A stretch of DNA of 64,000 nucleotides from Streptomyces sp. NBC_00287 (GTDB taxonomy: Bacteria; Actinomycetota; Actinomycetes; Streptomycetales; Streptomycetaceae), in NCBI RefSeq assembly GCF_036173105.1, contig NZ_CP108053.1, forward strand, positions 2,294,001-2,358,000, in the 5' to 3' direction. Shown in pieces: positions 32,841 to 42,046 of the stretch. Position numbers and translations under genes: made by a program. The notes below the pieces were generated by a model, which ran no database searches, had not been told where the DNA came from, and saw only the letters and a program-made list of their open reading frames with translations. The first letter of the stretch is position 1; every line of letters starts with the position of its first letter.

Positions 32841-33614
32841 ATGCCACACAACAAGTCCCGGCCCCCTCAGGACCGTCCCTGGGAGAGCGGCTGGGCACCG
32901 GACACCTCCCGGACACCGGGCACGCGCCGCCTCTGGCTGGCCGGAGCCCTGGCACTGGCCACGATCGCGGCGTGCGTGACGGCAATAGCCGTGACCCGCA
33001 GGCCTGCTGACGACCTCTCACACTCGGCGACCCCGTCGAACAGCGCCTCCCCACCCGGCCTGATCTCCTTCGCGAGCCCATCGGCGAGTACGGCGCATTC
33101 GACTTCCCCGGCGGCCGAGCCGACCCCGAGGACGAGCACGCCTCGCTCCACCCGGACGCCCACCCGCGCAGAACCCTCGGCGACCGCAGAACCCTCGACC
33201 GCGTCACCGGCCCCCAAGCCCACGACGACCTGGCGCTCGGTCCGCTCGGTCAACTACCCGGACCGCCACTGGCAGATGAGCGGCGACCGAGTCGTCCTCG
33301 GCTCGAATCCGTCCGCCTTCAAACTGCTCAAGGGCCTGGCCAAGCCCTCCTGCTACTCCTTCGCCACGGCGGACGGCACCTACCTGCGCCACCGCGACTT
33401 CGCCCTGCGCGCCGAACGAAACGACGGCTCCCACCTCTTTGCCCAGGACGCCACCTTCTGCCCCCGTACCGCATCCCACCCCGGCGGGATCATGCTGGAG
33501 TCGGTGAACTACCCCGGCCGCTACCTACGCCACAAGAACTTCCAACTCCGCCTGGACCCCTACCAGTCGAGCGGCCTCTACCTCGCGGACTCGGCGTTCC
33601 GGCTGGAGAACTGA
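32841..33614 (+). CDS. Membrane-anchored protein with AbfB (CBM42) beta-trefoil domain
   Basis: The 257-aa product has a cytoplasmic N terminus of about 30 residues, one transmembrane helix (LWLAGALALATIAACVTAIAV), a low-complexity Ser/Thr/Pro linker (about 55-130) suited to crossing the wall, and a C-terminal AbfB domain with the repeated SVNYPDRHW / SVNYPGRYLRHKNFQLRL signature. AbfB domains bind arabinofuranosyl side chains, so it may tether the cell to arabinoxylan or bind its own envelope sugars; no catalytic domain is present. AAGGA precedes the ATG. A half LacI-like operator (TGGAAAGCGCT) lies about 125 bases upstream. Confidence 0.8.
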   Translation: MPHNKSRPPQDRPWESGWAPDTSRTPGTRRLWLAGALALATIAACVTAIAVTRRPADDLSHSATPSNSASPPGLISFASPSASTAHSTSPAAEPTPRTSTPRSTRTPTRAEPSATAEPSTASPAPKPTTTWRSVRSVNYPDRHWQMSGDRVVLGSNPSAFKLLKGLAKPSCYSFATADGTYLRHRDFALRAERNDGSHLFAQDATFCPRTASHPGGIMLESVNYPGRYLRHKNFQLRLDPYQSSGLYLADSAFRLEN

Positions 33615-33650
33615 GAAAGCGGCGACGCCCCCGAGGGCATCGCCGCTTTC
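33615..33650. terminator. Bidirectional terminator between abfB-like gene and suf operon
   Basis: GAAAGCGGCGACGCCC and GGGCATCGCCGCTTTC form a 16-bp stem (one C-A mismatch) around CCGA, flanked by A- and T-rich ends. It lies between converging genes. Confidence 0.8.
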
Positions 33651-33666
33651 CACGCATCAGCAGGTC

Positions 33667-33999
33667 TCAGACGTTGAACCCGAGCGCCCGAAGCTGCTCA
33701 CGCCCATCGTCCGTGATCTTGTCGGGGCCCCACGGCGGCATCCAGACCCAGTTGATGCGCAGCTCGTTGACGAGACCGTCCGTGGCGGACTTGGCCTGGT
33801 CCTCGATGACATCCGTCAGCGGACAGGCCGCCGAGGTCAGGGTCATGTCGATGGTCGCGATGTTCGCGTCGTCGATGTGGATGCCGTAGATCAGGCCGAG
33901 GTTGACGACGTCGATGCCCAGCTCGGGGTCGACGACGTCGTACAGCGCCTCGCGGATCTCTTCTTCCGAGGCCGGCTTCATCTCAACGGTGTCGGTCAT
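33667..33999 (-). CDS. sufT: SUF-associated MIP18/DUF59 protein (SufT/PaaD-like)
   Basis: The 110-aa protein is a single DUF59 (MIP18) domain: EEEIREALYDVVDPELGIDVVNLGLIYGI, then TLTSAACPLTDVI with the conserved reactive Cys, and RINWVWMPPWGPDKIT. Such proteins assist Fe-S cluster insertion. It is the last gene of the suf operon; its ATG overlaps the sufU stop (ATGA). Confidence 0.88.
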   Translation of the reverse strand: MTDTVEMKPASEEEIREALYDVVDPELGIDVVNLGLIYGIHIDDANIATIDMTLTSAACPLTDVIEDQAKSATDGLVNELRINWVWMPPWGPDKITDDGREQLRALGFNV

Positions 34000-34463
34000 G
34001 CCGTCTTCCTTTCGGCGTCGGCTCCGCCCAGGGCCTGGGCCGTCGCGTCCTTCCACGCCATCCAGCTCAGGAGAGCGCACTTGACCCGGGCCGGGTACTT
34101 GGAGACACCGGCGAACGCGACCGCGTCCTCCAGCACCTCCTCCATCGCGTCATCGGGCTCGATCCGGCCCTTGGACTGCATCAGCTCCAGGAAGGTCTCC
34201 TGGATCTTCTGCGCGTCGGACAGGTCCTTGCCGACGAGGAGTTCATTCAGTACGGACGCGCTCGCCTGGCTGATCGAGCAGCCCTGGCCCTCGTACGAGA
34301 CGTCCGCGATCTTCGTGCCGTCGTACTTCACGCGCAGGGTGATCTCGTCGCCGCACGTCGGGTTCACATGGTGCACCTCGGCATCGCCATCCCGCAGACC
34401 ACGCCCATGGGGGTGCTTGTAGTGGTCCAGGATGACTTCCTGGTACATGGAGTCCAGCTTCAC
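33996..34463 (-). CDS. sufU: SufU iron-sulfur/zinc sulfurtransferase partner of SufS
   Basis: The 155-aa protein starts MYQEVILDHYKHP and has the three conserved cysteines Cys37 (NPTCGDE), Cys62 (GQGCSIS) and Cys129 (VKCALLSW), with Asp39 as the fourth zinc ligand. In Gram-positive SUF systems it accepts sulfur from SufS. The start is a GTG at 34463, 11 bases after sufS. Confidence 0.92.
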   Translation of the reverse strand: MKLDSMYQEVILDHYKHPHGRGLRDGDAEVHHVNPTCGDEITLRVKYDGTKIADVSYEGQGCSISQASASVLNELLVGKDLSDAQKIQETFLELMQSKGRIEPDDAMEEVLEDAVAFAGVSKYPARVKCALLSWMAWKDATAQALGGADAERKTA

Positions 34464-34474
34464 CGATCAGCCCT

Positions 34475-35731
34475 TCAGCCGAAGAAGTTCCGTACGTGCT
34501 CCAGGCCGTCCACCAGAGCGTCGATCTCGGCCGGCGTGGAGTACAGATAGAACGACGCTCGCGTGGTCGCAGGAATTCCGTACCGCAGGCAGACCGGGCG
34601 GGCGCAGTGGTGGCCCACCCGGACCGCGATGCCCTGTTCGTCCAGTACCTGGCCGACGTCGTGCGGGTGGATGTCGCCGAGCGTGAAGGAGATCGCCGCG
34701 CCCCGGTCCTCGGCCGTGGTGGGGCCGATGATCCGCAGGTCGGGGACCTCCTGCAGCCGCTGCACCGCGTACTGGGTGAGCGCGTGCTCATGGGCGAGGA
34801 TCTTGTCCATGCCGATCGAGTTGAGGTAGTCGATCGCCGCGCCGAGACCGACCGCCTGCGCGATCGGGGGCGTGCCCGCCTCGAACTTGTGCGGGGCGGG
34901 AGCGTAGGTCGACGAGTGCATCGACACGGTCTCGATCATCTCGCCGCCGCCGAGGAAGGGGGGCAGGTCCTCCAGGAGTTCCTGGCGGCCCCACAGCACC
35001 CCTATGCCCGTCGGGCCGCACATCTTGTGGCCGGTGAAGGCCACGAAGTCGGCCTGGAGGGCCTGTACGTCCATCGGCATGTGCGGGGCGGCCTGGGAGG
35101 CGTCGATGCAGACGAGAGCACCGACTTCCTGAGCGCGGCGGATGATCGTCTCGACCGGGTTGACCGTGCCCAGGATGTTCGACACCAGCACGAAGGAGAC
35201 GATCTTCGTCTTCTCGGTGATGATCTCGTCGATGTTGGACAGGTCGAGGCGGCCGTCGTCGGTCAGGCCGAACCACTTCAGCTTCGCGCCCGTGCGCTGC
35301 GCCAGCAGCTGCCACGGCACGATGTTGGAGTGGTGTTCCATCTCCGTGATGACGATCTCGGTCTCGTGGTCCACCCGGTAGGGCTCGTCGGCCCAGCCCA
35401 GCATGTTCGCCACGAGGTTCAGCGACTCCGAGGCGTTCTTGGTGAAGATCACCTCGTCGCGGCTGGGCGCGTTGATGAACTCGGCGACCTTGTCACGCGC
35501 GCCCTCGTACAGCGCCGTGGCCTCCTCGGCGAGCACATGCACACCGCGGTGGACGTTGGCGTTGTAGCGCTCGTAGTACTCGTTCAGGGCGTCCAGCACC
35601 TGGCGCGGCTTCTGCGAGGTCGCCGCGTTGTCCAGGTACACAAGCTTCCTGCCGTCGTGGACCTGACGGTCCAGGATCGGGAAGTCCTTGCGGATCGCCT
35701 CTGTGTCGAGGAGGCCCGGCAGCTGTGTCAC
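34475..35731 (-). CDS. sufS: Cysteine desulfurase SufS
   Basis: The 418-aa PLP enzyme takes sulfur from L-cysteine for Fe-S assembly. PLP binds Lys236 in FTGHKMCGPTG; the persulfide Cys is 376 in RVGHHCARPVC; EMEHHSNIVPW and DASQAAPHMP supply other cofactor contacts. It is a class II desulfurase as expected beside SufU. The GTG start overlaps the sufC stop (GTGA at 35728-35731). Confidence 0.95.
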   Translation of the reverse strand: MTQLPGLLDTEAIRKDFPILDRQVHDGRKLVYLDNAATSQKPRQVLDALNEYYERYNANVHRGVHVLAEEATALYEGARDKVAEFINAPSRDEVIFTKNASESLNLVANMLGWADEPYRVDHETEIVITEMEHHSNIVPWQLLAQRTGAKLKWFGLTDDGRLDLSNIDEIITEKTKIVSFVLVSNILGTVNPVETIIRRAQEVGALVCIDASQAAPHMPMDVQALQADFVAFTGHKMCGPTGIGVLWGRQELLEDLPPFLGGGEMIETVSMHSSTYAPAPHKFEAGTPPIAQAVGLGAAIDYLNSIGMDKILAHEHALTQYAVQRLQEVPDLRIIGPTTAEDRGAAISFTLGDIHPHDVGQVLDEQGIAVRVGHHCARPVCLRYGIPATTRASFYLYSTPAEIDALVDGLEHVRNFFG

Positions 35732-36492
35732 TCGGATGCGCCACCCTTCGTGTAAGCCTCGTAGCCCTCGTTCTCCAGCTTGTCGGCGAGCTCGGCGCCG
35801 CCGGACTCGACGATGCGGCCGGCGGAGAAGACGTGGACGTAGTCCGGCTTGATGTAGCGCAGGATGCGCGTGTAGTGCGTGATCAGCAGGGTGCCGACCT
35901 CGCCGGTCTCGCGGACGCGGTTGACGCCCTCGGAGACGATGCGCAGGGCGTCGACGTCGAGGCCGGAGTCGGTCTCGTCGAGGATCGCGACCTTCGGCTT
36001 GAGCAGCTCCAGCTGAAGGATCTCGTGGCGCTTCTTCTCACCGCCGGAGAAGCCCTCGTTGACATTGCGCTCGGCGAAGGCGGGGTCCATGTTGAGGCGC
36101 TCCATGGCCTCCTTGACCTCCTTCACCCAGGTGCGCAGCTTGGGGGCCTCGCCGCGAATCGCGGTGGCGGAGGTACGGAGGAAGTTCGACACGGAGACGC
36201 CGGGAACCTCGACCGGGTACTGCATCGCGAGGAACAGGCCGGCGCGGGCGCGCTCGTCGACGGACATCTCCAGGACGTCCTCGCCGTCGAGGGTGACGGT
36301 GCCGCCGGTGATCGTGTACTTCGGGTGACCCGCGAGGGAGTAGGCGAGGGTCGACTTGCCGGAGCCGTTGGGGCCCATGATGGCGTGCGTCTCGCCCTGC
36401 TTCACGGTGAGGTCGACGCCCTTGAGGATCTCCTTCTCGGCGTTGTCGGCCTCGACGGTGACGTGCAGGTCTCGGATTTCAAGCGTAGCCAT
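35728..36492 (-). CDS. sufC: SufC ATPase of the SufBCD scaffold
   Basis: The 254-aa ABC-type ATPase has Walker A GPNGSGKST, the Q-loop region, signature FSGGEKKRHEI and Walker B VAILDETDSGLD. It energises conformational changes of SufB-SufD during cluster assembly and is soluble, with no membrane partner. Located between the Rieske gene and sufS. Confidence 0.95.
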   Translation of the reverse strand: MATLEIRDLHVTVEADNAEKEILKGVDLTVKQGETHAIMGPNGSGKSTLAYSLAGHPKYTITGGTVTLDGEDVLEMSVDERARAGLFLAMQYPVEVPGVSVSNFLRTSATAIRGEAPKLRTWVKEVKEAMERLNMDPAFAERNVNEGFSGGEKKRHEILQLELLKPKVAILDETDSGLDVDALRIVSEGVNRVRETGEVGTLLITHYTRILRYIKPDYVHVFSAGRIVESGGAELADKLENEGYEAYTKGGASE

Positions 36493-36499
36493 GGGTGCC

Positions 36500-36820
36500 T
36501 CAGGACTCCTGGGTGAGGGAGACGAGCACGTCGTCCCCTTCGATCTTTACGGGGTATACGGGGACGGGGCGCGTCGCGGGAAGGCCGGACGGCTTGCCGG
36601 TACGGAGGTCGAACGCGGAGCCGTGCAGCCAGCACTCGATCTGGCAGTCCTCCACCTCGCCCTCGGAGAGCGAGACGTTCGCGTGGGAGCAGATGTCGTG
36701 GATGGCGAACACCTCCCCCTCGGTACGGACGACCGAGACCGGCGTGCCGTCGAGTTCCACCCGCTTCGGGGTGTCCTCCTCCAGCTCGCTCAGCCCACAG
36801 ACGCGTACGTAGGTCGTCAT
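36500..36820 (-). CDS. Rieske-type [2Fe-2S] ferredoxin in the suf operon
   Basis: The 106-aa protein has the Rieske ligands Cys44-x-His46 and Cys63-x2-His66 (ICSHANVSL and CWLHGSAF), without the disulfide cysteines of bc1-type Rieske proteins, so it is a dioxygenase-type ferredoxin. It is embedded between sufD (ATGA overlap) and sufC, a position typical of actinobacterial suf operons, and may supply electrons for cluster assembly. Confidence 0.9.
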   Translation of the reverse strand: MTTYVRVCGLSELEEDTPKRVELDGTPVSVVRTEGEVFAIHDICSHANVSLSEGEVEDCQIECWLHGSAFDLRTGKPSGLPATRPVPVYPVKIEGDDVLVSLTQES

Positions 36821-38001
36821 GCGACCGCAGCCTCCAGCTCCTCCTCGATCTTCGCGATGAGCCGCTCCTCGATGTCGTCGACACCGATCTGCTGGACCAG
36901 TTCGGCGAAGAAGCCGCGGACGACGAGACGGCGGGCGTCGTGTTCCGGGATGCCGCGGGCCATCAGGTAGAAGAGCTGCTCGTCGTCGAAGCGGCCGGTC
37001 GCGGAGGCGTGGCCGGCGCCGACGATCTCACCGGTCTCGATCTCCAGGTTCGGCACCGAGTCGACGCGGGCGCCGTCGGTGAGGACCAGGTTCCGGTTCA
37101 TCTCGTAGGTGTCGGTGCCCTCGGCCTTGGCCTCGATGAGCACGTCACCGATCCACACCGCGTGGGCTTCCTCGCCCTGCAGCGCGCCCTTGTAGATGAC
37201 GTTGGACTTGCAGTGCGGGACGTTGTGGTCGACCAGGAGGCGGTGCTCCTGGTGCTGGCCGGCGTCCGTGAAGTACAGGCCGATGAGCTCGGCCTCGCCG
37301 CCGGTACCGGCGTACTGGACGCGCGGGTGGAGGCGTACGACATCGCCGCCGAAGGTGACGACGACCGACTTGAGGGAGGCGTCACGGCCGATCAGCGCGT
37401 TGTGCTGGGCCACGTGCACGGCCTTGTCGTCCCAGTCCTGGACGGAGACGACGGTCAGCTTGGCGCCGTCGCCCAGGAGGAAATCGACGTTGGCGGCGAG
37501 CACGGCGTCACCGGTGTGGTCGATGACGACGACGGCCTCGGCGAACGCCCCCAGCTCGATGACCTGGTGGGCGAAGGCGACCCCGCCCTCGCCGTGCACG
37601 GCGATACGGATCGGCTCGGTGAGGACCGTCTCCTTGGGGACGGTGACGACACCGGCCTTTTCGAACGCCGAGTACGCCTGGGCGGCGATGCGGTCCACCG
37701 GGGTGCCCGCCTTGCCGAGCCGTGCGTCGTCGCGGCCGACGGTCTCGACGACGACACCCGCGGGCGCCTCGACGGTGACCTTCACGCCGTCGCCGGTGAC
37801 GACGGCGGTGCCGTCGTGCAGCCCGCGCAGCCGCTCCAGCGGAGTGAACCGCCACTCTTCCTCGCGGCCGTGCGGGACCGGGAAGTCCGCGACGTCGAAG
37901 GACGGGGGTGCGCTCATGCGCGTGGCGACGGTCGACTCGGCGGCCACCGCGATCTGGCCCGCGGTGGTGGAGCCCACAGGGGTGTTCTGAGCCTCAGCCA
38001 T
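36817..38001 (-). CDS. sufD: SufD scaffold subunit
   Basis: The 394-aa protein belongs to the SufB/D family, with the right-handed beta-helix core (KLTVVSVQDWDDKAVHVAQH, VVRLHPRVQY) and the C-terminal signature GHASATGRFDDEQLFYLMARG containing the conserved His. It pairs with SufB and SufC. An ATG at 38001 lies 62 bases after sufB; AGGAAAGAG is upstream. Confidence 0.94.
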   Translation of the reverse strand: MAEAQNTPVGSTTAGQIAVAAESTVATRMSAPPSFDVADFPVPHGREEEWRFTPLERLRGLHDGTAVVTGDGVKVTVEAPAGVVVETVGRDDARLGKAGTPVDRIAAQAYSAFEKAGVVTVPKETVLTEPIRIAVHGEGGVAFAHQVIELGAFAEAVVVIDHTGDAVLAANVDFLLGDGAKLTVVSVQDWDDKAVHVAQHNALIGRDASLKSVVVTFGGDVVRLHPRVQYAGTGGEAELIGLYFTDAGQHQEHRLLVDHNVPHCKSNVIYKGALQGEEAHAVWIGDVLIEAKAEGTDTYEMNRNLVLTDGARVDSVPNLEIETGEIVGAGHASATGRFDDEQLFYLMARGIPEHDARRLVVRGFFAELVQQIGVDDIEERLIAKIEEELEAAVA

Positions 38002-38063
38002 GGCTGTCGGTCTGCTCTCTTTCCTACGTCAGATTTCGCTAGCTGCTTGTCGAAGGACCGGTC

Positions 38064-39485
38064 TTAACCGACCGCGCCTTCCATCTGCAGCTCGATCAGC
38101 CGGTTGAGCTCAAGGGCGTACTCCATGGGCAGCTCCTTGGCGATCGGCTCGACAAAGCCGCGCACGATCATCGCCATCGCCTCGAACTCGCTCAGACCGC
38201 GGCTCATCAGGTAGAAGAGCTGGTCCTCGGAGACCTTGGAGACGGTTGCCTCGTGGCCCATGGACACGTCGTCCTCGCGGACGTCGACGTACGGGTACGT
38301 GTCGGAGCGGGAGATGGTGTCCACCAGCAGCGCGTCGCACAGCACGTTGGACTTCGAGCCGTGGGCGCCCTCGCCGATCTCGACCAGACCGCGGTAGGAC
38401 GTACGACCGCCACCACGCGCCACGGACTTCGACACGATGTTGGAGGAGGTGTTCGGCGCCATGTGGACCATCTTGGAACCGGCGTCCTGGTGCTGGCCCT
38501 CGCCCGCGAAGGCGATCGACAGGGTCTCGCCCTTGGCGTGCTCGCCCATCAGGTAGACGGCCGGGTACTTCATGGTCACCTTGGAGCCGATGTTGCCGTC
38601 GATCCACTCCATGGTCGCGCCCTCGTACGCCACGGCGCGCTTGGTGACCAGGTTGTAGACGTTGTTCGACCAGTTCTGGATGGTCGTGTAACGGCAGCGG
38701 GCGTTCTTCTTGACGATGATCTCGACGACCGCGGAGTGCAGCGAGTCCGACTTGTAGATCGGCGCGGTGCAGCCCTCGACGTAGTGCACATAGGCACCCT
38801 CGTCGACGATGATCAGGGTCCGCTCGAACTGGCCCATGTTCTCCGTGTTGATACGGAAGTAGGCCTGGAGCGGAATCTCGACGTGCACGCCCGGCGGCAC
38901 GTAGATGAACGACCCACCGGACCACACGGCGGTGTTCAGCGAAGCGAACTTGTTGTCACCGACGGGGATGACGGTGCCGAAGTACTCCTTGAAGAGCTCC
39001 GGGTGCTCCTTCAGAGCCGTGTCGGTGTCGAGGAAGATGACGCCCTGCTCCTCCAGGTCCTCGCGGATCTGGTGGTAGACGACCTCCGACTCGTACTGGG
39101 CGGCGACACCGGCGACGAGGCGCTGCTTCTCGGCCTCCGGGATGCCCAGCTTGTCGTAGGTGTTCTTGATGTCCTCGGGCAGGTCCTCCCAGGACTCCGC
39201 CTGCTTCTCCGTGGAGCGTACGAAGTACTTGATGTTGTCGAAGTCGATGCCCGAAAGGTCCGAGCCCCAGTTCGGCATGGGCTTCTTGTCGAACAGGCGC
39301 AGGCCCTTGAGACGGAGCTTCGTCATCCACTCCGGCTCGGACTTCTTCGCCGAGATGTCGCGGACGACGTCCTCGTTGATGCCGCGCTTGGCAGAGGCGC
39401 CGGCCGTGTCGGAGTCGGCCCAGCCGTATTCGTACTTACCCAGTCCCTCGAGCTCGGGGTGGGCAGTCTCCGTGGGGAGAGTCAT
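38064..39485 (-). CDS. sufB: SufB scaffold subunit
   Basis: The 473-aa core scaffold has [49 protein letters not shown] with the conserved Cys, and the C-terminal [21 protein letters not shown] block (Glu and His cluster ligands). No intein is present, unlike the mycobacterial homologue. It is the second gene of the operon, coupled to sufR by ATGA. Confidence 0.95.
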   Translation of the reverse strand: MTLPTETAHPELEGLGKYEYGWADSDTAGASAKRGINEDVVRDISAKKSEPEWMTKLRLKGLRLFDKKPMPNWGSDLSGIDFDNIKYFVRSTEKQAESWEDLPEDIKNTYDKLGIPEAEKQRLVAGVAAQYESEVVYHQIREDLEEQGVIFLDTDTALKEHPELFKEYFGTVIPVGDNKFASLNTAVWSGGSFIYVPPGVHVEIPLQAYFRINTENMGQFERTLIIVDEGAYVHYVEGCTAPIYKSDSLHSAVVEIIVKKNARCRYTTIQNWSNNVYNLVTKRAVAYEGATMEWIDGNIGSKVTMKYPAVYLMGEHAKGETLSIAFAGEGQHQDAGSKMVHMAPNTSSNIVSKSVARGGGRTSYRGLVEIGEGAHGSKSNVLCDALLVDTISRSDTYPYVDVREDDVSMGHEATVSKVSEDQLFYLMSRGLSEFEAMAMIVRGFVEPIAKELPMEYALELNRLIELQMEGAVG

Positions 39486-40201
39486 GCGGGGTTCCTCCCG
39501 GCCGTGCTTGCAGATGCGTTATCAGTGGTGTGGGAAATCTTGGGGATGAACGTCGTGCAGACGCCGTCGCCGTGCGCGATGGTCGCCAGTCGCTGGACGT
39601 GGGTGCCGAGCAGCTGGGAGAAGATCTCGGTCTCCGCCTCGCAGAGCTGCGGGAACTTTTCCGCGACGTGGGCCACCGGGCAGTGGTGCTGACACAGCTG
39701 CTCGCCGACCGGTGCGCTACGCGCCGTAGCAGCGTACCCGTCCACGCTCAGGGCCTTGGCCAGGGCTTCGGTCCGCTGCTCGGGGGCTGCCGCCTCGATG
39801 GCCTCGCGGTACGCGGTCGCCTGCTCGGCGATCCTCGCGCGCGCGAAGGCGACGACGGCCTCGTCCCCGCCGAACCGCTCCTGGATGAAGCGCAGGGCGT
39901 CCGCGGCGAGCTTGTCGTACGACTGGTCGAAGGCGTCGCGTCCGCAGTCGGTCAGCGCGAAGACCTTGGCGGGGCGGCCACGCGTGCGTGCGCCGTAGAC
40001 CCGCTGCTCCCGCGCCTCCACGACATCGTCGGCGACGAGCGCGTCCAGATGCCGTCGTACGGCCGCCTGGGTGAGACCCAGCCGTCCGGCCAGCTCGGCG
40101 ACGGTCGACGGGCCGTGGTCCAGGATGGACCGCGCGACCCGGTTGCGGGTGGACCGCTCACCGGTCGCGAGCTCCTCAGGGGCCTCGCCGACGTTTTTCA
40201 C
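39482..40201 (-). CDS. sufR: SufR, [4Fe-4S] repressor of the suf operon
   Basis: The protein is 239 aa from a GTG at 40201. It has an N-terminal DeoR/ArsR-like winged helix ([33 protein letters not shown]) and a C-terminal cluster site [20 protein letters not shown] with the SufR cysteine spacing. I prefer this start because the CAAC-N6-GTTG operator ends on its first base, fitting a leaderless message; an in-frame GTG at 40273 would add 24 low-similarity residues upstream. When clusters are scarce, apo-SufR releases the operator and sufRBDCSU-T is made. Confidence 0.9.
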   Translation of the reverse strand: MKNVGEAPEELATGERSTRNRVARSILDHGPSTVAELAGRLGLTQAAVRRHLDALVADDVVEAREQRVYGARTRGRPAKVFALTDCGRDAFDQSYDKLAADALRFIQERFGGDEAVVAFARARIAEQATAYREAIEAAAPEQRTEALAKALSVDGYAATARSAPVGEQLCQHHCPVAHVAEKFPQLCEAETEIFSQLLGTHVQRLATIAHGDGVCTTFIPKISHTTDNASASTAGRNPA

Positions 40202-40237
40202 AACGCCATTGTTGCGTAATTCCTCAGACTCGGGCAA
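40201..40237 (-). promoter_or_regulatory. suf operon promoter with SufR operator
   Basis: On the minus strand CAACAATGGCGTTG (40214-40201) is an exact CAAC-N6-GTTG inverted repeat, the motif I recall being reported for SufR of S. avermitilis. It overlaps a -10-like AACAAT (40213-40208); a -35-like TTGCCC (40237-40232) lies 18 bases further upstream. The start codon follows at once, suggesting a leaderless transcript repressed by occlusion. Confidence 0.75.
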
Positions 40238-40273
40238 GCGGCGTCCGAACCCGCGGACGGTGCCCTGCGTCAC

Positions 40274-40322
40274 TTAGGTTTACCTAATCTGACCTGCGAA
40301 AACGATCTTTGATCGATCAAAG
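40274..40322. promoter_or_regulatory. Two palindromes upstream of sufR
   Basis: TTAGGT-TT-ACCTAA (40274-40287) and the perfect 16-bp palindrome CTTTGATCGATCAAAG (40307-40322) stand out in the 430-base gap before the next gene. The first resembles iron-box half-sites but with too short a centre. The rest of the gap (40323-40508) shows nothing I can name. Confidence 0.4.
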
Positions 40323-40508
40323 GCGGCCACAATTCGGTGGCGCGGCGGGACCCCTTCCGGGACACTCCCGAGGCATGTCGACACCCCCTCCGACCGGCCC
40401 ACTTGTCACGCTGGGCCTCCGGCGGCGGTAAGGCGGGCGGCACCTCTTTCAACCCGTCCGGTATGGGCGACTGGCGGAGGGATTTCTTCTCGACGCCGGC
40501 CGGCATCT

Positions 40509-40630
40509 CAGCCCGTCCGGCGTTTGAGGACGAGGCCCCTTAAGGGCCGAAAGGGGGTCTGGGGGCGCAGCCCCCAGCGGGGGTCCGGGGCAGCGCCCCG
40601 GGATGGGACGGGTAGGGGCGGCGGGGGCGA
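40509..40630 (+). repeat. Dispersed multi-hairpin element, copy 2
   Basis: The copy begins CAGCCCGTCCGGCGTTTGAG, i.e. only the 3' arm of the first hairpin. It continues with CTGGGGGC/GCCCCCAG and CCGGGGC/GCCCCGG hairpins, then ends with GGGACGGGTAGGGGCGGCGG and GGGCGA. It abuts the truncated acetyltransferase remnant. Confidence 0.75.
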
Positions 40631-41076
40631 CAACAGCTGGCGCCCTGCGCAGCGCGCATCCGCAGACGTCGTTCGCAGCCCTCGGGCCGCGCGCCGCGGA
40701 GGTGCTGGACGGGCACGCCCCCGACTGTCGGCTCGGTGAGCAGAGTCCGCTGGCGCGCCTTGAGGCGCTGCACGCGCGCGTACTGCTGCTCGGCGCCGGC
40801 TACGACGCCTGCACCAGCTTCCACCTGGCCGAGTACCGCATCCCCTCTCCCCTCGTGAAGGTGGGCCGCCCCGGCCCGAACGGCTGGGAGACCGTCACTG
40901 AGGTGTCGATCAGCTCGGAGCGCTTCGAAGAGCTGGGCCACGACTTCGAACGGGACCGTCCCGTCGTACGCGGCAAGGTGGGCGCGGCCGACGTACGCCT
41001 GTTCCCCGTGACGGACGCAGTGGCCTACGCGCGCCGGTGGCTGGAGATACACCGCCCCTCGGCGGAGGAGATCTGA
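40631..41076 (+). pseudogene. C-terminal remnant of an AAC(3)-type aminoglycoside N-acetyltransferase
   Basis: From about 40640 the plus frame encodes RSAHPQTSFAALGPRAAEVL, then LGEQSPLARLEALHARVLLLGAGYDACTSFHLAEYR. This is the conserved C-terminal half of the Antibiotic_NAT family (HP..SfaA.G, spl.RL, lLgvg...tS.HLaE). The whole N-terminal domain (roughly 110-120 residues of a 270-aa enzyme) is missing. The frame instead opens in the dispersed repeat, with an ATG at 40603 inside the element's tail. It is best read as a truncated gene joined to a repeat; loss of the N-terminal acetyl-CoA-binding region should make it inactive. Confidence 0.75.
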
Positions 41077-41122
41077 ACCCGGCGGTCCGTACGGCCCGGG
41101 CGGCTGCCTAGACTCTTGAGCC

Positions 41123-42046
41123 ATGCGAACTGAGCCCGTGGTCCAAGTCCAGGCCCTGGTGAAGCGGTACGGCACAAAGACCGCGGTGAACGGCCTCGAC
41201 CTGGTGGCCCGGGCGGGTGTGACCGCCGTACTCGGACCCAACGGCGCGGGCAAGACGACCACGGTCGAGACCTGCGAGGGGTACCGCAAGCCGGACTCCG
41301 GGACAGCGCGCGTCCTTGGCCTTGACCCGGTGCGACAGTCCGGTGAGCTCCGCCCCCGGATCGGCGTCATGCTCCAGTCCGGAGGCGTCTACTCCGGCGC
41401 CCGGGCCGACGAGATGCTCCGCCATGTGGCCAAGCTGCACGCCGACCCGCTGGACGTGGACGCCCTCATAGAGCGGCTCGGCCTCGGCAGCTGCGGGCGG
41501 ACCACGTACCGGCGCCTCTCCGGCGGCCAGCAGCAGCGCCTCGCGCTGGCGATGGCCGTAGTGGGCCGCCCTGAACTGGTGTTCCTGGACGAGCCGACGG
41601 CGGGCCTCGACCCGCAGGCGCGCCGCGCGACCTGGGACCTGGTCCGGGATCTGCGTACGGACGGCGTGTCCGTGATTCTCACGACCCATTACATGGACGA
41701 GGCCGAGCAGCTCGCCGACGACGTGGCGATCATCGACGCGGGCCGGGTCATCGCCCAGGGCTCCCCCGAGGAGCTGTGCCGCGGCGGCGCCGAGAACACC
41801 CTGCGCTTCATCGGCCGCCCCGGCCTGGACGTCGGCTCCCTGCTCAAGGCCCTCCCCGCCGACTGCACGGCCGCGGAACTGACCCCGGGCTCGTACCGGG
41901 TGGGCGGCAAGGTCGACCCGCAACTGCTCGCGACGGTCACCTCCTGGTGCGCGCAGCACGGGGTGATGCCGGAGAAGATCTCGGTGGAACGGCACACCCT
42001 CGAAGACGTCTTTCTTGAGCTGACCGGCAAGGAGCTGCGCTCGTGA
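41123..42046 (+). CDS. ABC transporter ATP-binding protein (ABC-2/DrrA type)
   Basis: The 307-aa ATPase has Walker A GPNGAGKTT, signature LSGGQQQR, Walker B LVFLDEP and the H-loop TTHYMDEAEQLAD. It belongs to the DrrA-like class that works with an ABC-2 permease, encoded by the next gene (GTGA overlap). In many actinomycetes this pair lies next to ctaA, upstream of heme A synthesis. Substrate unknown. Confidence 0.9.
   Translation: MRTEPVVQVQALVKRYGTKTAVNGLDLVARAGVTAVLGPNGAGKTTTVETCEGYRKPDSGTARVLGLDPVRQSGELRPRIGVMLQSGGVYSGARADEMLRHVAKLHADPLDVDALIERLGLGSCGRTTYRRLSGGQQQRLALAMAVVGRPELVFLDEPTAGLDPQARRATWDLVRDLRTDGVSVILTTHYMDEAEQLADDVAIIDAGRVIAQGSPEELCRGGAENTLRFIGRPGLDVGSLLKALPADCTAAELTPGSYRVGGKVDPQLLATVTSWCAQHGVMPEKISVERHTLEDVFLELTGKELRS

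Noticed and set aside
40274..40287. DmdR/IdeR iron box
   Set aside because: The half sites TTAGGT and ACCTAA match, but the two-base centre is five bases shorter than the established 19-bp iron box, so I list it only as a palindrome.
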